DNA of 64,000 bases from DATEOR01 sp046734455 (lineage in GTDB: Bacteria > Actinomycetota > Thermoleophilia > Gaiellales > Gaiellaceae). This document shows, piece after piece, positions 63,352-64,000 of the stretch; positions within the stretch are counted from its first letter, which is position 1; the number at the start of each line of letters is the position of its first letter. The stretch is from contig JBKPRJ010000020.1 in the NCBI GenBank assembly GCA_046734455.1, forward strand, positions 1-64,000, written 5' to 3'. The notes under the pieces were generated by a model that did no database searches, was not told the origin of the DNA, and saw only the letters and a program-made list of their open reading frames with translations. Both the position numbers and the translations under genes were made by a program.

Positions 63352-64000
63352 ATGGCACGCACGATCACCTGGGATGAGCTTCGGGACCTGGCGGGCTTCG
63401 AGGCGGAGAAGGGCTGTGCGATCAGCCTGTACCTGGATCTCGATCCGAGCGTGACGCCGACCCCGGGCGACGCGGCTACGCGGCTGCACTCGCTTCTCGA
63501 CGAGGCCGCGAAGGGCGATGGCGCCAACCGGCGCGACATGAACCACGATCAGCGCGTCGCTCTCAAGGCGGATTTCGAGCGCATCCGCAGGTTCTACGCG
63601 AGCGAGTTCGACCGTGATGGAGCGCGCGGCCTGGCGATCTTCTCGTCCGGCCTCGACAACATCTGGCGCACGCTGCCCCTCACGGAGGCAGTGCCGGACG
63701 ACGTCAAGGTGGGGCGGACGCTCTACCTTGCTCACCTCGTTCCCCTCGTCGGGCGCGGCGAGGGTGCACTCGTGGTCGTCGTCGGCCGCGAGCGGGGCCA
63801 CTTCTACCGCCTGCGCGGTGGACGGTTGCAGGACCTCGCCGACCACACGGAGGAGCAGCCAGGACAGCACGACCAGGGAGGCTGGTCGCAGGCTCGGTAC
63901 GAGCGCCACATCGAGAAGCTCGTGCGCGAGCACCTCCACGAGGTCGCGGAGGCGCTCGACCGGCTCGTCCGGCGCCTGCGCAACGTCCAGGTCGTCGTCA
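63352..64000 (+). CDS. baeRF/Vms1-like release-factor family protein, 3' truncated by window
   Basis: The first 216 residues are visible and the frame stays open at the window end. The region GGWSQARYERHIEKLVREH matches the GGQ-like loop of bacterial archaeo-eukaryotic release factor (baeRF)/Vms1 proteins, which act on peptidyl-tRNA. ALVVVVGRERGHFYRL is the preceding core strand pair. I chose ATG 63352, with GGAAG upstream; GTG 63322 in the same frame would add 10 residues. It is divergent from trxB, with 87 bases between the starts. Confidence 0.78.
   Translation, partial: MARTITWDELRDLAGFEAEKGCAISLYLDLDPSVTPTPGDAATRLHSLLDEAAKGDGANRRDMNHDQRVALKADFERIRRFYASEFDRDGARGLAIFSSGLDNIWRTLPLTEAVPDDVKVGRTLYLAHLVPLVGRGEGALVVVVGRERGHFYRLRGGRLQDLADHTEEQPGQHDQGGWSQARYERHIEKLVREHLHEVAEALDRLVRRLRNVQVVV

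Noticed and set aside
1..64000. Mobile elements, CRISPR arrays, prophage or replication origin
   Set aside because: No transposase, integrase, regularly spaced repeat, phage structural gene or DnaA-box cluster was seen on reading the window.

Overview
The window is GC-rich, densely packed chromosomal DNA from what is most likely an actinobacterium (Actinomycetota). The strongest evidence is the gene order from about 11 to 31 kb: rsmI, metG, tatD, rsmA, ispE, a glmU-like gene, prs, rplY, pth, mfd, mazG, eno, ftsB and DUF501. From general knowledge, this matches the conserved block around Rv1003-Rv1026 of Mycobacterium tuberculosis. Here there is no rpf gene, and pyk sits between eno and ftsB. 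A deep lineage such as Thermoleophilia/Gaiellales is plausible but is only inferred. I see no insertion sequence, prophage, integrase or CRISPR array.

Layout. 0-4.8 kb: a catabolic cluster (acetoacetate decarboxylase-like protein, two SDR dehydrogenases, a VOC protein, then an opposing M24 peptidase and FAH hydrolase). 4.8-10 kb: pseudouridine degradation (psuK-psuG), a GT-C glycosyltransferase, an FmdB zinc ribbon and an LCP cell-wall ligase. 10-31 kb: a ROK kinase and the conserved housekeeping block, with tRNA-Gln. 31-42 kb: an HTH-receiver fusion, a PAP2 phosphatase, a multi-GAF SpoIIE phosphatase, a membrane-anchored spermidine-synthase-like protein, GDPD, an L,D-transpeptidase and cytochrome c maturation genes (tlpA/ccmG-like, ccmH, ccdA). 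42-46 kb: a 7Fe ferredoxin, an MBL-like protein, an alpha/beta hydrolase, an MFS transporter and an isocitrate-dehydrogenase-family enzyme. 46-54.5 kb: a complete carbohydrate ABC importer (ATPase, binding lipoprotein, two permeases) with a GH15 glucoamylase-like enzyme, then an FAD enzyme and a beta-helix membrane protein. 54.6-64 kb: a zinc-ribbon protein, an AddB/AddA-like helicase-nuclease pair, endonuclease III, a PAS protein, thioredoxin reductase, and a baeRF-family protein cut by the window end.

Expression style. Genes are packed head to tail with 4-base ATGA, GTGA or TTGA overlaps. Convergent neighbours repeatedly end in one shared CTAG, which carries TAG on both strands. Many first genes have a TANNNT -10 box only 6-11 bases before the start codon, which implies leaderless or nearly leaderless mRNAs. 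Several starts below were chosen on that basis. Two divergent gene pairs have -10 boxes on opposite strands that overlap each other.

Most worth a second look: three genes with no usable ATG, GTG or TTG (an AUA in an ATAG overlap twice, and an AUC at leaderless distance once); an ABC permease with an SdrD-B-like Ig domain in an outside loop and a perfect 12-bp hairpin in its first codons; a GGAAC-N18-GTT thiol-stress-type promoter before trxB; a pair of palindromic operators where no promoter is expected; and a LytM-like gene whose frame runs across an antisense AbrB gene, probably because of one base in a G run.
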